From assembly GCF_030295425.1 (NCBI RefSeq), contig NZ_AP027081.1, positions 744,001 through 808,000 of the forward strand: a stretch of DNA of 64,000 bases, written 5' to 3'. Source of the DNA: Mesoterricola sediminis. GTDB lineage: Bacteria > Acidobacteriota > Holophagae > Holophagales > Holophagaceae. Below, piece by piece: positions 27,272 to 36,298 of the stretch; the stretch's first letter is position 1; every line of letters starts with the position of its first letter. Below the pieces are notes generated by a model, which saw only the letters and a program-made list of their open reading frames with translations, did not search any database and was not told where the DNA came from. The position numbers were made by a program, and so were the translations under genes.

Positions 27272-28413
27272 TCGCCGTCACGGGCCTGGGCTGCATCTCG
27301 GCGGCGGGACGGGGCCTGGAGGCCAGCCTGGCGTCGATGGCCGCCGGTGTCCGTTCGCCAGCTCCTCCCACGGCCTTCACCACGGACCACCCGGAGCCCT
27401 GCCCGGTCTTCGAGGTGGGGGGCTTCGCCGCCGACCCGGCCCTCCTGCGCACCAGCGGCCTGCTGGCCTGGGCCGCGCGGGAGGCCCTGGCCGACGCGGG
27501 GCTGGCCCCGGAGGACCTCGCCCGCCTGCGGGTGGGGGTGTGCATCGGCACCACGGTGGGCTGCGCCCTCAACGACGAGCCCTTCTGCCGCGCCTACCGC
27601 GCGGGGGGCCATCCCCCCCTCGAGGCCATGGCGCGGATCCTGCGGAGCAATCCGGCGGAAGCCCTGGCTCGGACGTTCGGCTGTACCGGTCCCCTCCAGA
27701 CGGTGGTGAACGCCTGCGCCTCGGGCACGGACGCGGTGGGGCTGGGGGCCCAGTGGCTGCGGGCCGGCCTCTGCGACGTGGTGCTGGCCGGCGGGGCCGA
27801 CGAACTGAGCCGGATCACGTACAACGGCTTCCGGGCCCTGAAGATCACCGCCTCCGAGCCTTGCCGCCCCTTCGACCGGAACCGCACGGGCCTGAACCTG
27901 GGCGAGGGCGCGGGGGTCCTCGTGCTGGAGCGGCCCGGCCGCGCCCGGGCCCGGGCCTTCGTGGCGGGCTACGGCACCGCCTGCGACGCGTACCACCCCA
28001 CGGCCCCGCACCCGGAGGGGGCCGGCCTCCGCCGCGCCCTGGCGGGGGCCCTGGAGGGCCTGGATCCCGCGGAGGTGGCCTTCGTCAACGCCCACGGCAC
28101 GGCCACCCCCGACAACGACAAGGTGGAGGGGCTCGTCCTGCGCGAGGTCCTGCCCGGCGTGCCCTTCCTCTCCACCAAGGGCTACACGGGGCACACCCTG
28201 GGCGCCGCGGGCGCGCTGGAGGCGGTGTTCACCGTGGCCTGCCTGGAGGCGGGCCGCATCCCGGCCAGCGCCGGCTTCGAGGAGCCGGACCCCGCCCTGG
28301 GCGGCGCGGTCCCCGTGGACCGGCCCACCTCCGTGCGGGGGCGCCTCGCCCTCTCCCAGTCCCTGGCCTTCGGCGGCAACAACGCCGTGGTGGCCTTCGC
28401 GGAGGCCCGGTGA
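27268..28413 (+). CDS. beta-ketoacyl-ACP synthase
   Basis: A 381-residue FabF-like ketosynthase with Cys in NACASGTDAVG, His in NAHGTATPDND and His in GYTGHTLGAAGA. It is slightly shorter than FabF (about 410), as is usual for ketosynthases of aryl polyene clusters. The start at 27268 overlaps the ACP stop. Its stop overlaps the GTG of the next ketosynthase-like gene, so all three are translationally coupled. Confidence 0.94.
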   Translation: MIAVTGLGCISAAGRGLEASLASMAAGVRSPAPPTAFTTDHPEPCPVFEVGGFAADPALLRTSGLLAWAAREALADAGLAPEDLARLRVGVCIGTTVGCALNDEPFCRAYRAGGHPPLEAMARILRSNPAEALARTFGCTGPLQTVVNACASGTDAVGLGAQWLRAGLCDVVLAGGADELSRITYNGFRALKITASEPCRPFDRNRTGLNLGEGAGVLVLERPGRARARAFVAGYGTACDAYHPTAPHPEGAGLRRALAGALEGLDPAEVAFVNAHGTATPDNDKVEGLVLREVLPGVPFLSTKGYTGHTLGAAGALEAVFTVACLEAGRIPASAGFEEPDPALGGAVPVDRPTSVRGRLALSQSLAFGGNNAVVAFAEAR

Positions 28414-29177
28414 ACCCCGCGGTCCTGGGCGTCGGCGCCGTGGGAGGCTTCGGGGCGGGGGCCCGCGCCCTGCTCGAGCCCGCCCAGCCGGGCCTCTACG
28501 AGCTGCCCTGGGGCGAGGGGCGGCGCGCGATCCCCGCCTTCCGCGCGGACACGGCCCCCCTGGAGCGCTTCGTGCCCCGGCGGGCCCTGCGCCGCATCGA
28601 CGCCTTCAGCCGCATCGCCCTCCTCGGGGCCTGCCTGGCCCTGGAGGACGCCGGGATGCCCACCTCGGGCCTCGAGGGCCTGGGCGTGGTGCTGGGCAGC
28701 GGCTACGGGGCCACCGGCACCACCTTCGCCCTGATCGATTCCATGATCGAGGGGGGCGACGCCTGCGCTTCCCCCACCCACTTCGCGGGCTCCCTCCACA
28801 ACACGCCGGCCTCGCACCTGGCCATCACCCTGGGGGCCACGGGCCCCAGCCTCTCCCTGAGCCGCTTCCAGGGCCTGGGGGACGCGGTGCTGCTCGCGGC
28901 CCGGCTCATGCTGGCCGAGGGCCGCGCGACGCGGGTCCTGGCGGGGGTGGTGGACGAGGTGTCCGATCTCACCGCCTACCTCTGGGCCCGGGGCGAGGGG
29001 GGGACGCCGCCGGGGGAAGGGGCCGCCTTCCTGGTGCTCGGGGAGGGGGAGGGGGCCTACGGGAGCCTGGACGCAGCCATGGCGGGCCGGGGTCCGTCCG
29101 AAGGGCCCTGGGGCGCCCTGCCGGGGGCGGACGCCTTCGCCGTCGCCGCGGCGGCGGTCAGATCATCCCGCCGTTGA
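28410..29177 (+). CDS. ketosynthase-like chain-length-factor protein, no active-site Cys
   Basis: A 255-residue protein matching the N-terminal half of a ketosynthase (YGATGTTFALIDS; SLHNTPASHLAITLGATGPSLSL). The residue aligned with the catalytic Cys lies in SLSRFQG, with no Cys. The C-terminal half with the two histidines is missing. Such half-ketosynthases are typical partners in aryl polyene clusters and probably act like chain-length factors. The start is GTG at 28410, overlapping the upstream stop. Its 3' end overlaps the ketoreductase gene on the other strand by 20 bases. Confidence 0.85.
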   Translation: MNPAVLGVGAVGGFGAGARALLEPAQPGLYELPWGEGRRAIPAFRADTAPLERFVPRRALRRIDAFSRIALLGACLALEDAGMPTSGLEGLGVVLGSGYGATGTTFALIDSMIEGGDACASPTHFAGSLHNTPASHLAITLGATGPSLSLSRFQGLGDAVLLAARLMLAEGRATRVLAGVVDEVSDLTAYLWARGEGGTPPGEGAAFLVLGEGEGAYGSLDAAMAGRGPSEGPWGALPGADAFAVAAAAVRSSRR

Positions 29178-29898
29178 CGCCGATGACCTGCCGGGTGATG
29201 TAGGCGGCCTCCGGGGAGAAGAGGAAGGCCACGAGCCCCGCGACCTCCTCGGGCCGGCCGATGCGCCCCATGGGCACCGCCTGGAGGGCGAAGCCCAGGT
29301 CCACCCCCTCCAGCATCTCGGATTCGATGAGCCCCGGGGCCACGCAGTTGACGGTGATCCCCCGGCCCGCGAGCTCCACGGCCAGGGCCTTGGCGGCGCC
29401 GATGAGCCCGGCCTTGGCCGCGCTGTAGTTCACCTGGCCGCGGTTGCCGATGACGCCCGAGACGGAGGCGACGCACACGATGCGCCCGCCCTTGCGGGTG
29501 CGCACCATGGGCATGGTGAGGGGGTGCACCACGTTGAAGAACCCGTCGAGCCCCGTGGCGAGGACGACGTCCCATTCCTCGCCGGTGAGGGCGGGGAAGG
29601 CGTTGTCCCGGGTGACGCCCGCGTTCACGACCACGCCGTAGTAGGGGCCGGCGGCCTCCACGAGGGCCTCGAGGACCTCGCGCGCATGCTCGCGGTCGGT
29701 GACGTCGAAGGCCGTCACGTCGGCGCTGCCGCCGGCCGCCTCGATCTCGGCCGCCACCTCCCGGGCCTTCTCCAGGCGGGAGCGGCAGTGGACGGTCACG
29801 TGGAAGCCGGCCCGGGCGAGGTCGAGGGCGATGGCGCGGCCGATGCGGCCGCTGCCGCCCGTGACGAGGACGCGGCGGGGAGCGCTGGGTGGGGTCAT
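29158..29898 (-). CDS. 3-oxoacyl-ACP reductase (FabG-like)
   Basis: A 246-residue short-chain dehydrogenase/reductase. The NADPH motif is VTGGSGRIG near residues 13-21, NAG is at VVNAGVTRD, and the catalytic pair is in YSAAK with the Ser in SVSGV. It reduces the beta-keto group during polyene extension. It ends the long minus-strand operon and overlaps the dehydratase upstream by 4 bases. Confidence 0.94.
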   Translation of the reverse strand: MTPPSAPRRVLVTGGSGRIGRAIALDLARAGFHVTVHCRSRLEKAREVAAEIEAAGGSADVTAFDVTDREHAREVLEALVEAAGPYYGVVVNAGVTRDNAFPALTGEEWDVVLATGLDGFFNVVHPLTMPMVRTRKGGRIVCVASVSGVIGNRGQVNYSAAKAGLIGAAKALAVELAGRGITVNCVAPGLIESEMLEGVDLGFALQAVPMGRIGRPEEVAGLVAFLFSPEAAYITRQVIGVNGGMI

Positions 29899-30311
29899 GG
29901 GGCCTCGAAGGTCTTCAGGAGGGCGGTGGCGGCGGGCCGCCCCGCGTGGGAGAGGGTGCACTGGAAGGCCGAGAGGCCGATCTCGTCCAGGTATTCCAGC
30001 CGGGCCTCGATGAGGAGCTCGGCGCCGGCCGGGAAGGCGGGGACTTCGCAGGCGTAGCACTGGGTGCCCAGCAGGTAGCCCAGGCGGGGGGGGATCCCGT
30101 CGGCCTGTTTGCGGGCGCCGCTGTAGGCCGCCACCGCCTGGGCCATCAGCTCGATGCCAAACCACCCGGGCATGCTGCCGTCCGGGTCCGCGTACCAGGC
30201 CCCGGGGTCCACCCGGGCCAGGGCCCGGACCCCCTCGGCGTCCACGGACAGGACCTCGGCGAGGAGGAGCATGGGGGGACGGTGGGCCACCAGCTGGGCG
30301 GGATCGGTCAT
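29895..30311 (-). CDS. 3-hydroxyacyl-ACP dehydratase (ApeP/FabZ-like)
   Basis: A 138-residue hotdog-fold dehydratase. The catalytic His is in LVAHRPPMLLLAEV and the acid is in MPGWFGIELMAQAVAA, as in FabZ and the ApeP group. It would remove water from the ketoreductase product to give the conjugated double bonds of the polyene. It overlaps fabG by 4 bases and lies 3 bases from the lipoprotein gene. Confidence 0.9.
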   Translation of the reverse strand: MTDPAQLVAHRPPMLLLAEVLSVDAEGVRALARVDPGAWYADPDGSMPGWFGIELMAQAVAAYSGARKQADGIPPRLGYLLGTQCYACEVPAFPAGAELLIEARLEYLDEIGLSAFQCTLSHAGRPAATALLKTFEAP

Positions 30312-30314
30312 GGG

Positions 30315-30845
30315 TCAATCTTCCAACGTCGTGATTTCCGCTTCCACCCCGAAGGCGGGGAAGCGCAGGCGGACGCGGCGCCAGGGCGGGGCGGCGCCCT
30401 CGCGCGTCAGGACGAGGAGCGTCCGGCCCCCCCGGCGCAGGGTGCGGACCTGGTCCGCCTCCAGCAGCTCCGCCCCCTCCGGCAGGCCCTGGCGGGCCTC
30501 GTCCAGGGGCCAGTCGCTCAGCTCGATGAGGGTGGCGAGGAACCGGGGATCCAGCTCCGGCGGCAGGGGGACCCGGGCGTCCACCTGGGCGGGCCCGTCC
30601 GTCCAGGTGAGGATGAAGAGGGTCTGGCCCAGGACGGTGGAGGCCACCACCGAGGCCTTGCCGCCGGTGTTCTCCACCGTGGTGAGGAGACGTTCAGTCC
30701 GGCCACCGGGGAGCTTGAACAGCACCTCCTGGTTGGCGAAGACCGCCGGCCCCGTGCGGGCGGGGCGCAGGGCGTAGGGGAAGTCCAGGCGGGGCCGGCA
30801 CCCGGTCAGCAGGAGGGCCGCGAAGGCCAGGACCGCGGCCCTCAT
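30315..30845 (-). CDS. DUF3261 lipoprotein of the pigment cluster
   Basis: A 176-residue lipoprotein with signal MRAAVLAFAALLLTGC (lipobox Cys16). The body is beta-rich and resembles the DUF3261 proteins found in aryl polyene and xanthomonadin clusters. It is presumed to receive the product at the outer membrane with the LolA-like carrier. The start overlaps the MMPL gene end by 4 bases. Confidence 0.82.
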   Translation of the reverse strand: MRAAVLAFAALLLTGCRPRLDFPYALRPARTGPAVFANQEVLFKLPGGRTERLLTTVENTGGKASVVASTVLGQTLFILTWTDGPAQVDARVPLPPELDPRFLATLIELSDWPLDEARQGLPEGAELLEADQVRTLRRGGRTLLVLTREGAAPPWRRVRLRFPAFGVEAEITTLED

Positions 30846-33112
30846 GCCGTCTCCCGCTGGGCCAGGGCCAGGTGGCAGGTGAGGAGGGTGACGGTCACCG
30901 CCACCCCGAGGAGGACGCCGAAGCTCCGGAGGGCCGGCGTGTGGCTGAGGCCCAGGAGGCCGTAGGAGATGAGGGTGCTGGCCCCCGCCAGGGCGACGCC
31001 CAGCAGGGCCGATGGGCCCCCCGCCCGGAGGAACAGCGCGTAGTCCACCCCGAAGCCCAGGGCCAGGATGAGGGCCATGAGGGTGAAGAGGGACACGGGG
31101 AAGCCCAGGAGGGCCCCCGCCGCGAGGGCGGCCAGGATCCCCAGGACGGCGGGGAGGAGGAGGCGGAGCGCCCAGCGGGGGCCGTACCAGGCCCCCAGGG
31201 CGAGGCCCACGAGGAGGACGGCCCCGCCCAGGGCCCACGTGGCCAGGCGGCGGTAGTGGCCCATGAGGTCGCTGACGCTCTGGGCCTTGTCCACGAGGGC
31301 GACCCCCGGGAGGCCGGCGGCGGCCCGGCGCAGGGCCCCGGAGGTGGGGGTCCCGGTGGGCAGGACGATGCTGGCATGGCCGTGGCGGGTCTGCCCCAGC
31401 CAGAGCATGCGCACGGGCGCCGCGAAGGGCTGGGCCAGGAAGGTGGCGGGCTGGAGGACCGGGGTCTCCAGGCCGTCCAGGCCCCGGGCCACGGCGTCGG
31501 GCCGGAAGCCCACCTGGGCCATGGCCCGGGCGAGGGCCGGGCGGAGCTCCCGGTTCCGGGCGAGATGGGCCGCCTGGACGGCCGGGGAGGGCACGAAGGC
31601 GGAGACGGCCATGAGCCCCTCCACCCCCTCGATGGGCAGGCGGGCCCGGAGGGCCTCCTCCCGGGCCAGGACCTGGCCTTCGTCCGCGCCTTCCACCAGG
31701 AAGAAGGCCCCGGCGCTGGAGATCCGCATCAGCTCGGAAAGGCGGGCCTCGTCCCGGCGCAGGGCGGCGGAGGGCTGGATGAGGCCCCGGACCTGGTCGT
31801 CCGTGTGGCCCAGGCAGGCGACGGCTGCCAGGAGGGCGGCCAAGGCGAAGGCGCCGGGCAGGGCCCAGGGGCGGAGGGCCAGGGTCCGCACCCGGGCGTG
31901 GAGCCGCGCCAGGGGATCCAGGAGGCTGGGCCGGGGCGGCATGGGCGCCTCCAGCCAATCGGGCAGCGCCAGGAACACCGTGAGGAAGGCCCCGGCGAGG
32001 CCCACCATGGAGAACACGGCGATCTGCCGCAGGCCGGGGAAGGGGGCCGCGAGGAGGGCCCCGTAGCCGAGGATCGTCGTGGCGAAGCCGCCCAGGAGGG
32101 GGGGCCGGAGCCGGGCCAGGGCCTCCCGGGGCCGCCAGGCGTCCCCCGCGCCCAGATGGTGGGCGAAGTAGAGGAAGGCGTAGTCCACGGACACGCCCAG
32201 GACGCTCACGCCGCACACCAGGGTCAGGAGGTGCAGGCGTCCGAAGAGCAGGAGGCTGACGGCCAGGGCGGATACCAGGCCGGCCGTGGCGCAGGCGAGC
32301 CCCAGCGCCAGGTGGCGGACGGAGCGGAAGACCGCCACGTAGAGGGCGATGATGGCCAGGATGGACAGGGCGCTGATGAGGTTCATCTCACGCTCGGCCG
32401 TTTGGCGAGCGTCCGCGGCGTAGAAGGCGACGCCCGTGCGCAGGACCTCGGTGCCCGGGAAGGCGGCGCGGGTGGCCCCCAGGGCGGTCTCCACGGCGCC
32501 CAGGGCGCGGGTCTGGACCTGGGGATCGAACCCGGAGCCGGAGAGGCCCGCGGTCACGAGGATGTGGAGGCCGTCGGCGGCGCGGACGGTGAGCAGGTTG
32601 TCCCGGAGCTCCAGGCCGGTGGACTGGAAGGGGAGGCTCCCGAGGAAGCCGGCGAAGCCGCCCAGGGGGTCCAGCTCGGGGGGCAGGCCGGAGAACCGGG
32701 GCGACGCGAGCTGGGCCTCCAGGGCCGCGGCGGGGTCGGGGCCCGCCAGGGCGCCGGAGGCCAGGCGGAAGCGGTAGGGGGCGTAGAAGCGCACCAGGTC
32801 GCCGGGATCGATGGGGGGCAGGGTGGACTGCACGTCCCGGAAGGCGCCGGAGGCCTCGAGGCCCCGGGCCAGGTGCAGGGCCGCGGCCTTCCCGGCCTCG
32901 TCGCCGGGGCCCTTCACCAGGAGGATCACCCGCTCCTGGGTGGCCCGGGCCAGGGACTGGAGGGCCTGCTCGGCGACGGGGTTCTTCTCCGTCTCCGGCA
33001 GCATGGCCAGCAGATCCGTCTCCAGGGCCCGGCCGGAGGCCAGGCGCAGGCCCGCGAAGGTGGCCAGCGCGGCCAGGAGCGCGGCCCAGATCCAGCCGCG
33101 GGCGCGCATCAC
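30842..33112 (-). CDS. MMPL/RND-family exporter
   Basis: A 756-residue inner-membrane transporter with two repeats of one TM helix, a large periplasmic loop and a bundle of five TM helices. The first helix is WIWAALLAALATFAGLRLASG; the second bundle starts near residue 625 (WALGGAVLLVGLALGAWYG). GVSVDYAFLYFAHH and GFGVDYALFLRAG are the paired TM motifs with the proton-relay Asp. It likely extracts or exports the aryl polyene lipid. Confidence 0.9.
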   Translation of the reverse strand: MMRARGWIWAALLAALATFAGLRLASGRALETDLLAMLPETEKNPVAEQALQSLARATQERVILLVKGPGDEAGKAAALHLARGLEASGAFRDVQSTLPPIDPGDLVRFYAPYRFRLASGALAGPDPAAALEAQLASPRFSGLPPELDPLGGFAGFLGSLPFQSTGLELRDNLLTVRAADGLHILVTAGLSGSGFDPQVQTRALGAVETALGATRAAFPGTEVLRTGVAFYAADARQTAEREMNLISALSILAIIALYVAVFRSVRHLALGLACATAGLVSALAVSLLLFGRLHLLTLVCGVSVLGVSVDYAFLYFAHHLGAGDAWRPREALARLRPPLLGGFATTILGYGALLAAPFPGLRQIAVFSMVGLAGAFLTVFLALPDWLEAPMPPRPSLLDPLARLHARVRTLALRPWALPGAFALAALLAAVACLGHTDDQVRGLIQPSAALRRDEARLSELMRISSAGAFFLVEGADEGQVLAREEALRARLPIEGVEGLMAVSAFVPSPAVQAAHLARNRELRPALARAMAQVGFRPDAVARGLDGLETPVLQPATFLAQPFAAPVRMLWLGQTRHGHASIVLPTGTPTSGALRRAAAGLPGVALVDKAQSVSDLMGHYRRLATWALGGAVLLVGLALGAWYGPRWALRLLLPAVLGILAALAAGALLGFPVSLFTLMALILALGFGVDYALFLRAGGPSALLGVALAGASTLISYGLLGLSHTPALRSFGVLLGVAVTVTLLTCHLALAQRETA

Positions 33113-33708
33113 TCGAAGGCGAGGAGCCTGCGCTCCTCGGCGGTGAGGGGGGCGCCGGGGTTGAAGCGGAGGAACTGGATGTCGGTGGTGTCGCCCGAGG
33201 GCTCATCCACGTGGATGGTCTCCACGAAGGCGCCGCCCCGGATGCGCACGCCCTTGATGAAGGCGGCGGTCTGGGGCCGGGGCTCCAGCAGGATGGTCCA
33301 GGCCTCGGGGCCGCCCTGGCCCTTCACCGTGAAGAGCTCCTCCAGCCCGCTCCAGCGGCCCTCCAGGAGGGACTTCATGATGCCCGCCATGCGCGCCGCC
33401 ATGGCGTTGTCCTTGGCGGTCTGGAGCTTCCGGTTGCCCTGGGCGTCCACCTCCGCCACGCCCTTCGGCCCGAGGGCGACGGTGAGGCGCAGGGGCTTCT
33501 CCATGCGCCACAGCACGCCCAGTTCCCGGGAGACGACGAGGTTCCCCGAGGACTTGAGGGGGCGGGAGAGGGCCGCCAGGCGCCGGGTCTGCACGAAGTC
33601 GGCGTGGAGCAGGGGCGTGGCCTTCAGGTGGGCCGTGAGGGCCTCGGGCACCGGCTGGGCCTGGACGAGCAGGGCGAGGGGGGCGGCCAGGGCCGCGTGC
33701 GCCCTCAC
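33109..33708 (-). CDS. LolA-like outer-membrane lipoprotein carrier
   Basis: A 199-residue periplasmic LolA-fold protein: HADFVQTRRLAALSRPLKSSGNL and WRMEKPLRLTVAL match the start of LolA domains. The start is GTG at 33708, overlapping the thioesterase stop (GTGA); it gives a signal peptide (VRAHAALAAPLALLVQAQ). LolA-like proteins recur in aryl polyene clusters and may shuttle the lipid product across the periplasm. Confidence 0.85.
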   Translation of the reverse strand: MRAHAALAAPLALLVQAQPVPEALTAHLKATPLLHADFVQTRRLAALSRPLKSSGNLVVSRELGVLWRMEKPLRLTVALGPKGVAEVDAQGNRKLQTAKDNAMAARMAGIMKSLLEGRWSGLEELFTVKGQGGPEAWTILLEPRPQTAAFIKGVRIRGGAFVETIHVDEPSGDTTDIQFLRFNPGAPLTAEERRLLAFE

Positions 33709-34124
33709 CGGGCCACCCCGGCCAGCGCCTCGCGCAGCGCGTCGGGGCACCCGAAGCGCAGCTGCCCGGTGGCGGCCTCCACCGCCAGCTGGACGGTCTC
33801 GGCCTTGTGGAGGGTCTCGCCGGTCCCGGCATCGGTGATGCGGTAGTCGATGCGGATGCGGTCCTCGTACTCCAGGAGCCGGCAGGCCACGCGGAAGCGC
33901 TGGCCGTAGCGCAGGGGGCGGACGTACTTCATGGAGCAGGTGACCACGGGCCAGATGACGCCCCAGTCCTGCATCTGGGCCCAGTCCAGGCCCGCCTCGC
34001 GCATCATGGCCGTGCGGGCCAGCTCCAGGTACTTCACGTAGTGGCCGTGCCACACGAAGCCCATCATGTCGACGTCGTGGAACGGCGCCTCCAGTTCGAT
34101 CTCGCCTTGCAGGAAGGGTTTCAT
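33705..34124 (-). CDS. acyl-CoA/ACP thioesterase (4HBT family)
   Basis: A 139-residue hotdog thioesterase of the YbgC/4-hydroxybenzoyl-CoA type. The active-site signature is DVDMMGFVWHGHYVKYLELAR with the usual Asp. It may release the finished acyl chain or edit mis-loaded carriers. It overlaps both neighbours by 4 bases. Confidence 0.9.
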   Translation of the reverse strand: MKPFLQGEIELEAPFHDVDMMGFVWHGHYVKYLELARTAMMREAGLDWAQMQDWGVIWPVVTCSMKYVRPLRYGQRFRVACRLLEYEDRIRIDYRITDAGTGETLHKAETVQLAVEAATGQLRFGCPDALREALAGVAR

Positions 34125-35656
34125 GGGTAGAGGCTCCAGGTCTGTTCGCGGACGGCGTCGCAGAGGCCGGACAGGACCCCGTCCAGGGGACGGTCCTCGT
34201 CCAGGAAGGGCAGGTCCGAGCCGAGCCCCTCGAGGAAGCTCCGGGCCTCGGGGGCCAGCCGCTCCGCGGCCGCGATCCCCTGGCGCTCCCGGATGCGCAG
34301 GGCCTGCACGACGGCCAGGGCCAGGGAGGCCGCGACCTGCTCGGCCAGCTCCAGCACCCGCAGGGCGTCCCGGGCGGCGATGGTGCCCATGCTCACCTTG
34401 TCCTGGTTGTGGCACTCGGTGGAGCGGGAGAAGGCGGTGGCGGGCATCGTCAGCTTGAGGGCTTCGGCGGTCCAGGCGCTGGCCCCGATCTGCACGGCCT
34501 TGAGCCCGTGGTTGAGGGCGGCCCGGCGGCCCTCCGCCCCGGAGAGGTTCATGGGGAGGCCCTGGTTGTAGCGGACGTCCACCAGGAGGGCCAGCTGCCG
34601 GTCCATGAGGTCGGCCAGGCTGGCCACGGCGTTCTTCAGGCCGTCCATGGCGAAGGCCACGTGGCCGCCGTAGAAGTGGCCGCCGTGGAAGAGGAGGCCC
34701 GCCTCCGCGTCGATGAGCGGGTTGTCGTTGGCGCTGTTGAGTTCGGTCTCCAGGTCCCGGCGGATCCAGGCCAGGGCGTCGCCCAGCACCCCGATGACGT
34801 GGGGGGCGCAGCGCACGGAGTAGCGGTCCTGGAGCCGGGCCGGATCCTCCGTCCCCGGGGCGCCCCCCAGGTCCTCGTAGGCCCGCACCGCGGCCCGCAG
34901 GGTCCCGGGGTGGGGCTTCAGCTGGAAGAAGCGGGGGTGGAAGTGGTCCCGGTTGCCCCGCAGGGCCGCCACGGCCAGGGCGGTGAGGCGGGTGGCGAAG
35001 CGCTCCAGGTACCCGGCGCGGTGGGTGGCCAGGCATGCGAGCCCGGTCATGGCCGCCGTCCCGTTCATGAGGGCCAGGCCCTCCTTGGGGAAGAGGGTGA
35101 TGGGGGCGAGGCCGGCCTCCCGCAGGGCCTCGGCGGCGGGCAGGACACGGCCGTCGTAGAGGGCGTCCCGCTCCCCCACGAGGGTCGCGGCCACGTAGGA
35201 GAGGGGCGTGAGGTCGCCGCTGGCCCCCACGGAGCCTTCGGCGGGGATGCGGGGCAGGACGCCGCGGTTGAGGAGCGCCGCCAGGGCCGCGAGCAGCTCC
35301 CACCGCACGCCGGAGAAGCCCAGGGCCAGGGAGTTGAGGCGCGCCGCCAGCACCGCCCGCGTCTCGGCGGGGTCCAGGATCCGGCCCAGGCCGCAGCCGT
35401 GGTAGCGGGTGAGGTGGAGGGGCAGCTCCGGCACCAGGTCCGGCGCCACCTGCACCGTGCAGCTGTCCCCGTAGCCGGTGGTGACCCCGTAGACCTCGTG
35501 CCCCCGGGCGAGGAGTCCGGCCAGGAAGGCCGCGCCCCCCGCGATGCGGGCGGGGTCCGCCGCCAGGGTTACGCCCCGGCCCCGGGCCACCTCGGCCACG
35601 TCCTCGAGGGTCAGCGGGCCTGCGCCCAGGGCGATGGGGGGGAGGGATGCGTGCAT
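34121..35656 (-). CDS. aromatic amino acid ammonia-lyase (HAL/PAL/TAL family)
   Basis: A 511-residue MIO enzyme. The prosthetic group forms from A145-S146-G147 in GSVGASGDLTPLSY; the catalytic Tyr is in VYGVTTGYG. Length fits bacterial HAL/TAL. The substrate-selectivity pair aligns to Y85-H86 (LTRYHGCGLG), which is neither Ser-His (HAL), His-Leu (TAL) nor Phe-Leu (PAL). Neighbouring genes argue for cinnamate- or coumarate-type starter formation, as in flexirubin clusters, rather than histidine breakdown: no hut genes are present. Confidence 0.93.
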   Translation of the reverse strand: MHASLPPIALGAGPLTLEDVAEVARGRGVTLAADPARIAGGAAFLAGLLARGHEVYGVTTGYGDSCTVQVAPDLVPELPLHLTRYHGCGLGRILDPAETRAVLAARLNSLALGFSGVRWELLAALAALLNRGVLPRIPAEGSVGASGDLTPLSYVAATLVGERDALYDGRVLPAAEALREAGLAPITLFPKEGLALMNGTAAMTGLACLATHRAGYLERFATRLTALAVAALRGNRDHFHPRFFQLKPHPGTLRAAVRAYEDLGGAPGTEDPARLQDRYSVRCAPHVIGVLGDALAWIRRDLETELNSANDNPLIDAEAGLLFHGGHFYGGHVAFAMDGLKNAVASLADLMDRQLALLVDVRYNQGLPMNLSGAEGRRAALNHGLKAVQIGASAWTAEALKLTMPATAFSRSTECHNQDKVSMGTIAARDALRVLELAEQVAASLALAVVQALRIRERQGIAAAERLAPEARSFLEGLGSDLPFLDEDRPLDGVLSGLCDAVREQTWSLYP

Positions 35657-35664
35657 GGCGTCGG

Positions 35665-36012
35665 TCAGCCTTCGGGATGGAACCGGACGACGCCGGAGGA
35701 TTTGGGGCCCGCGGCCCCGCGGAGGGCGAAGCGCAGTCGCCCGCGCTCCGGGTCGTGCTCCAGCTGCAGGACCAGGGCCTCGCCGGGGCGGATGGGTTCC
35801 TTGAACTTGAGCTGGTCCACCCCGCGGAAGGCGCCGAGGCCGGGGAAGGCGAGGCGGCCGAAATGGACGGCCCAGTCCAGCTGGGTGACGCCGGGCAGGA
35901 TGGGCTCCTGGGGGAAGTGCCCCTGGAACCCCAGCAGGTCCGCCTCCACCTGGATCGCGAATTCCGCCCGCCCGGGGGCGACGGTCCCCCCGCGGCCCTC
36001 CGGGAACCTCAT
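35665..36012 (-). CDS. hydroxyacyl-ACP dehydratase (ApeI-like hotdog)
   Basis: A 115-residue single hotdog domain with the FabA/FabZ-type signature FQGHFPQEPILPGVTQLDW, where His is catalytic. This is a second dehydratase, distinct from that at 29895-30311. Two dehydratases acting together are known in aryl polyene systems. It overlaps the ACP upstream by 4 bases. Confidence 0.87.
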   Translation of the reverse strand: MRFPEGRGGTVAPGRAEFAIQVEADLLGFQGHFPQEPILPGVTQLDWAVHFGRLAFPGLGAFRGVDQLKFKEPIRPGEALVLQLEHDPERGRLRFALRGAAGPKSSGVVRFHPEG

Positions 36013-36263
36013 GAGGCGGAGAGCATCTGGTGGACGGCCTCCACCACGTCCCGGACCGTGCGCACGTGCTTGAACTCCTCGGCCTTCACCCGCCGGCCCG
36101 TGAGCTCCTGGAGCTGGATGGCCAGCTCCACGGCGTCGATGCTGTCCAGGTCCAGGTCCGTGAACAGGTGGGCGTCCAGGGTCACCTTCTCCACGGGCAG
36201 GTCGAAGGACGCATGCAGAATGGCCTGAAGGCGGGCGAGGATTTCTTCGTGGGTGAGGGTCAT
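36009..36263 (-). CDS. acyl carrier protein
   Basis: An 84-residue ACP with attachment Ser in LDLDSIDAVELA. It lies between the dehydratase and the acyl-activating enzyme. Paired ACPs flanking the ligase (this one and 37603-37881) suggest separate carriers for the starter and the growing chain. Confidence 0.93.
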   Translation of the reverse strand: MTLTHEEILARLQAILHASFDLPVEKVTLDAHLFTDLDLDSIDAVELAIQLQELTGRRVKAEEFKHVRTVRDVVEAVHQMLSAS

Positions 36264-36298
36264 CGGGACGGTCTCCGGGCGCGTGGCCCATTCTAGCG

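Noticed and set aside
34121-35656. Histidine utilisation (hutH) annotation
   Set aside because: No hutU, hutI or hutG is nearby, the selectivity residues differ from HAL, and the gene sits inside a polyene operon.
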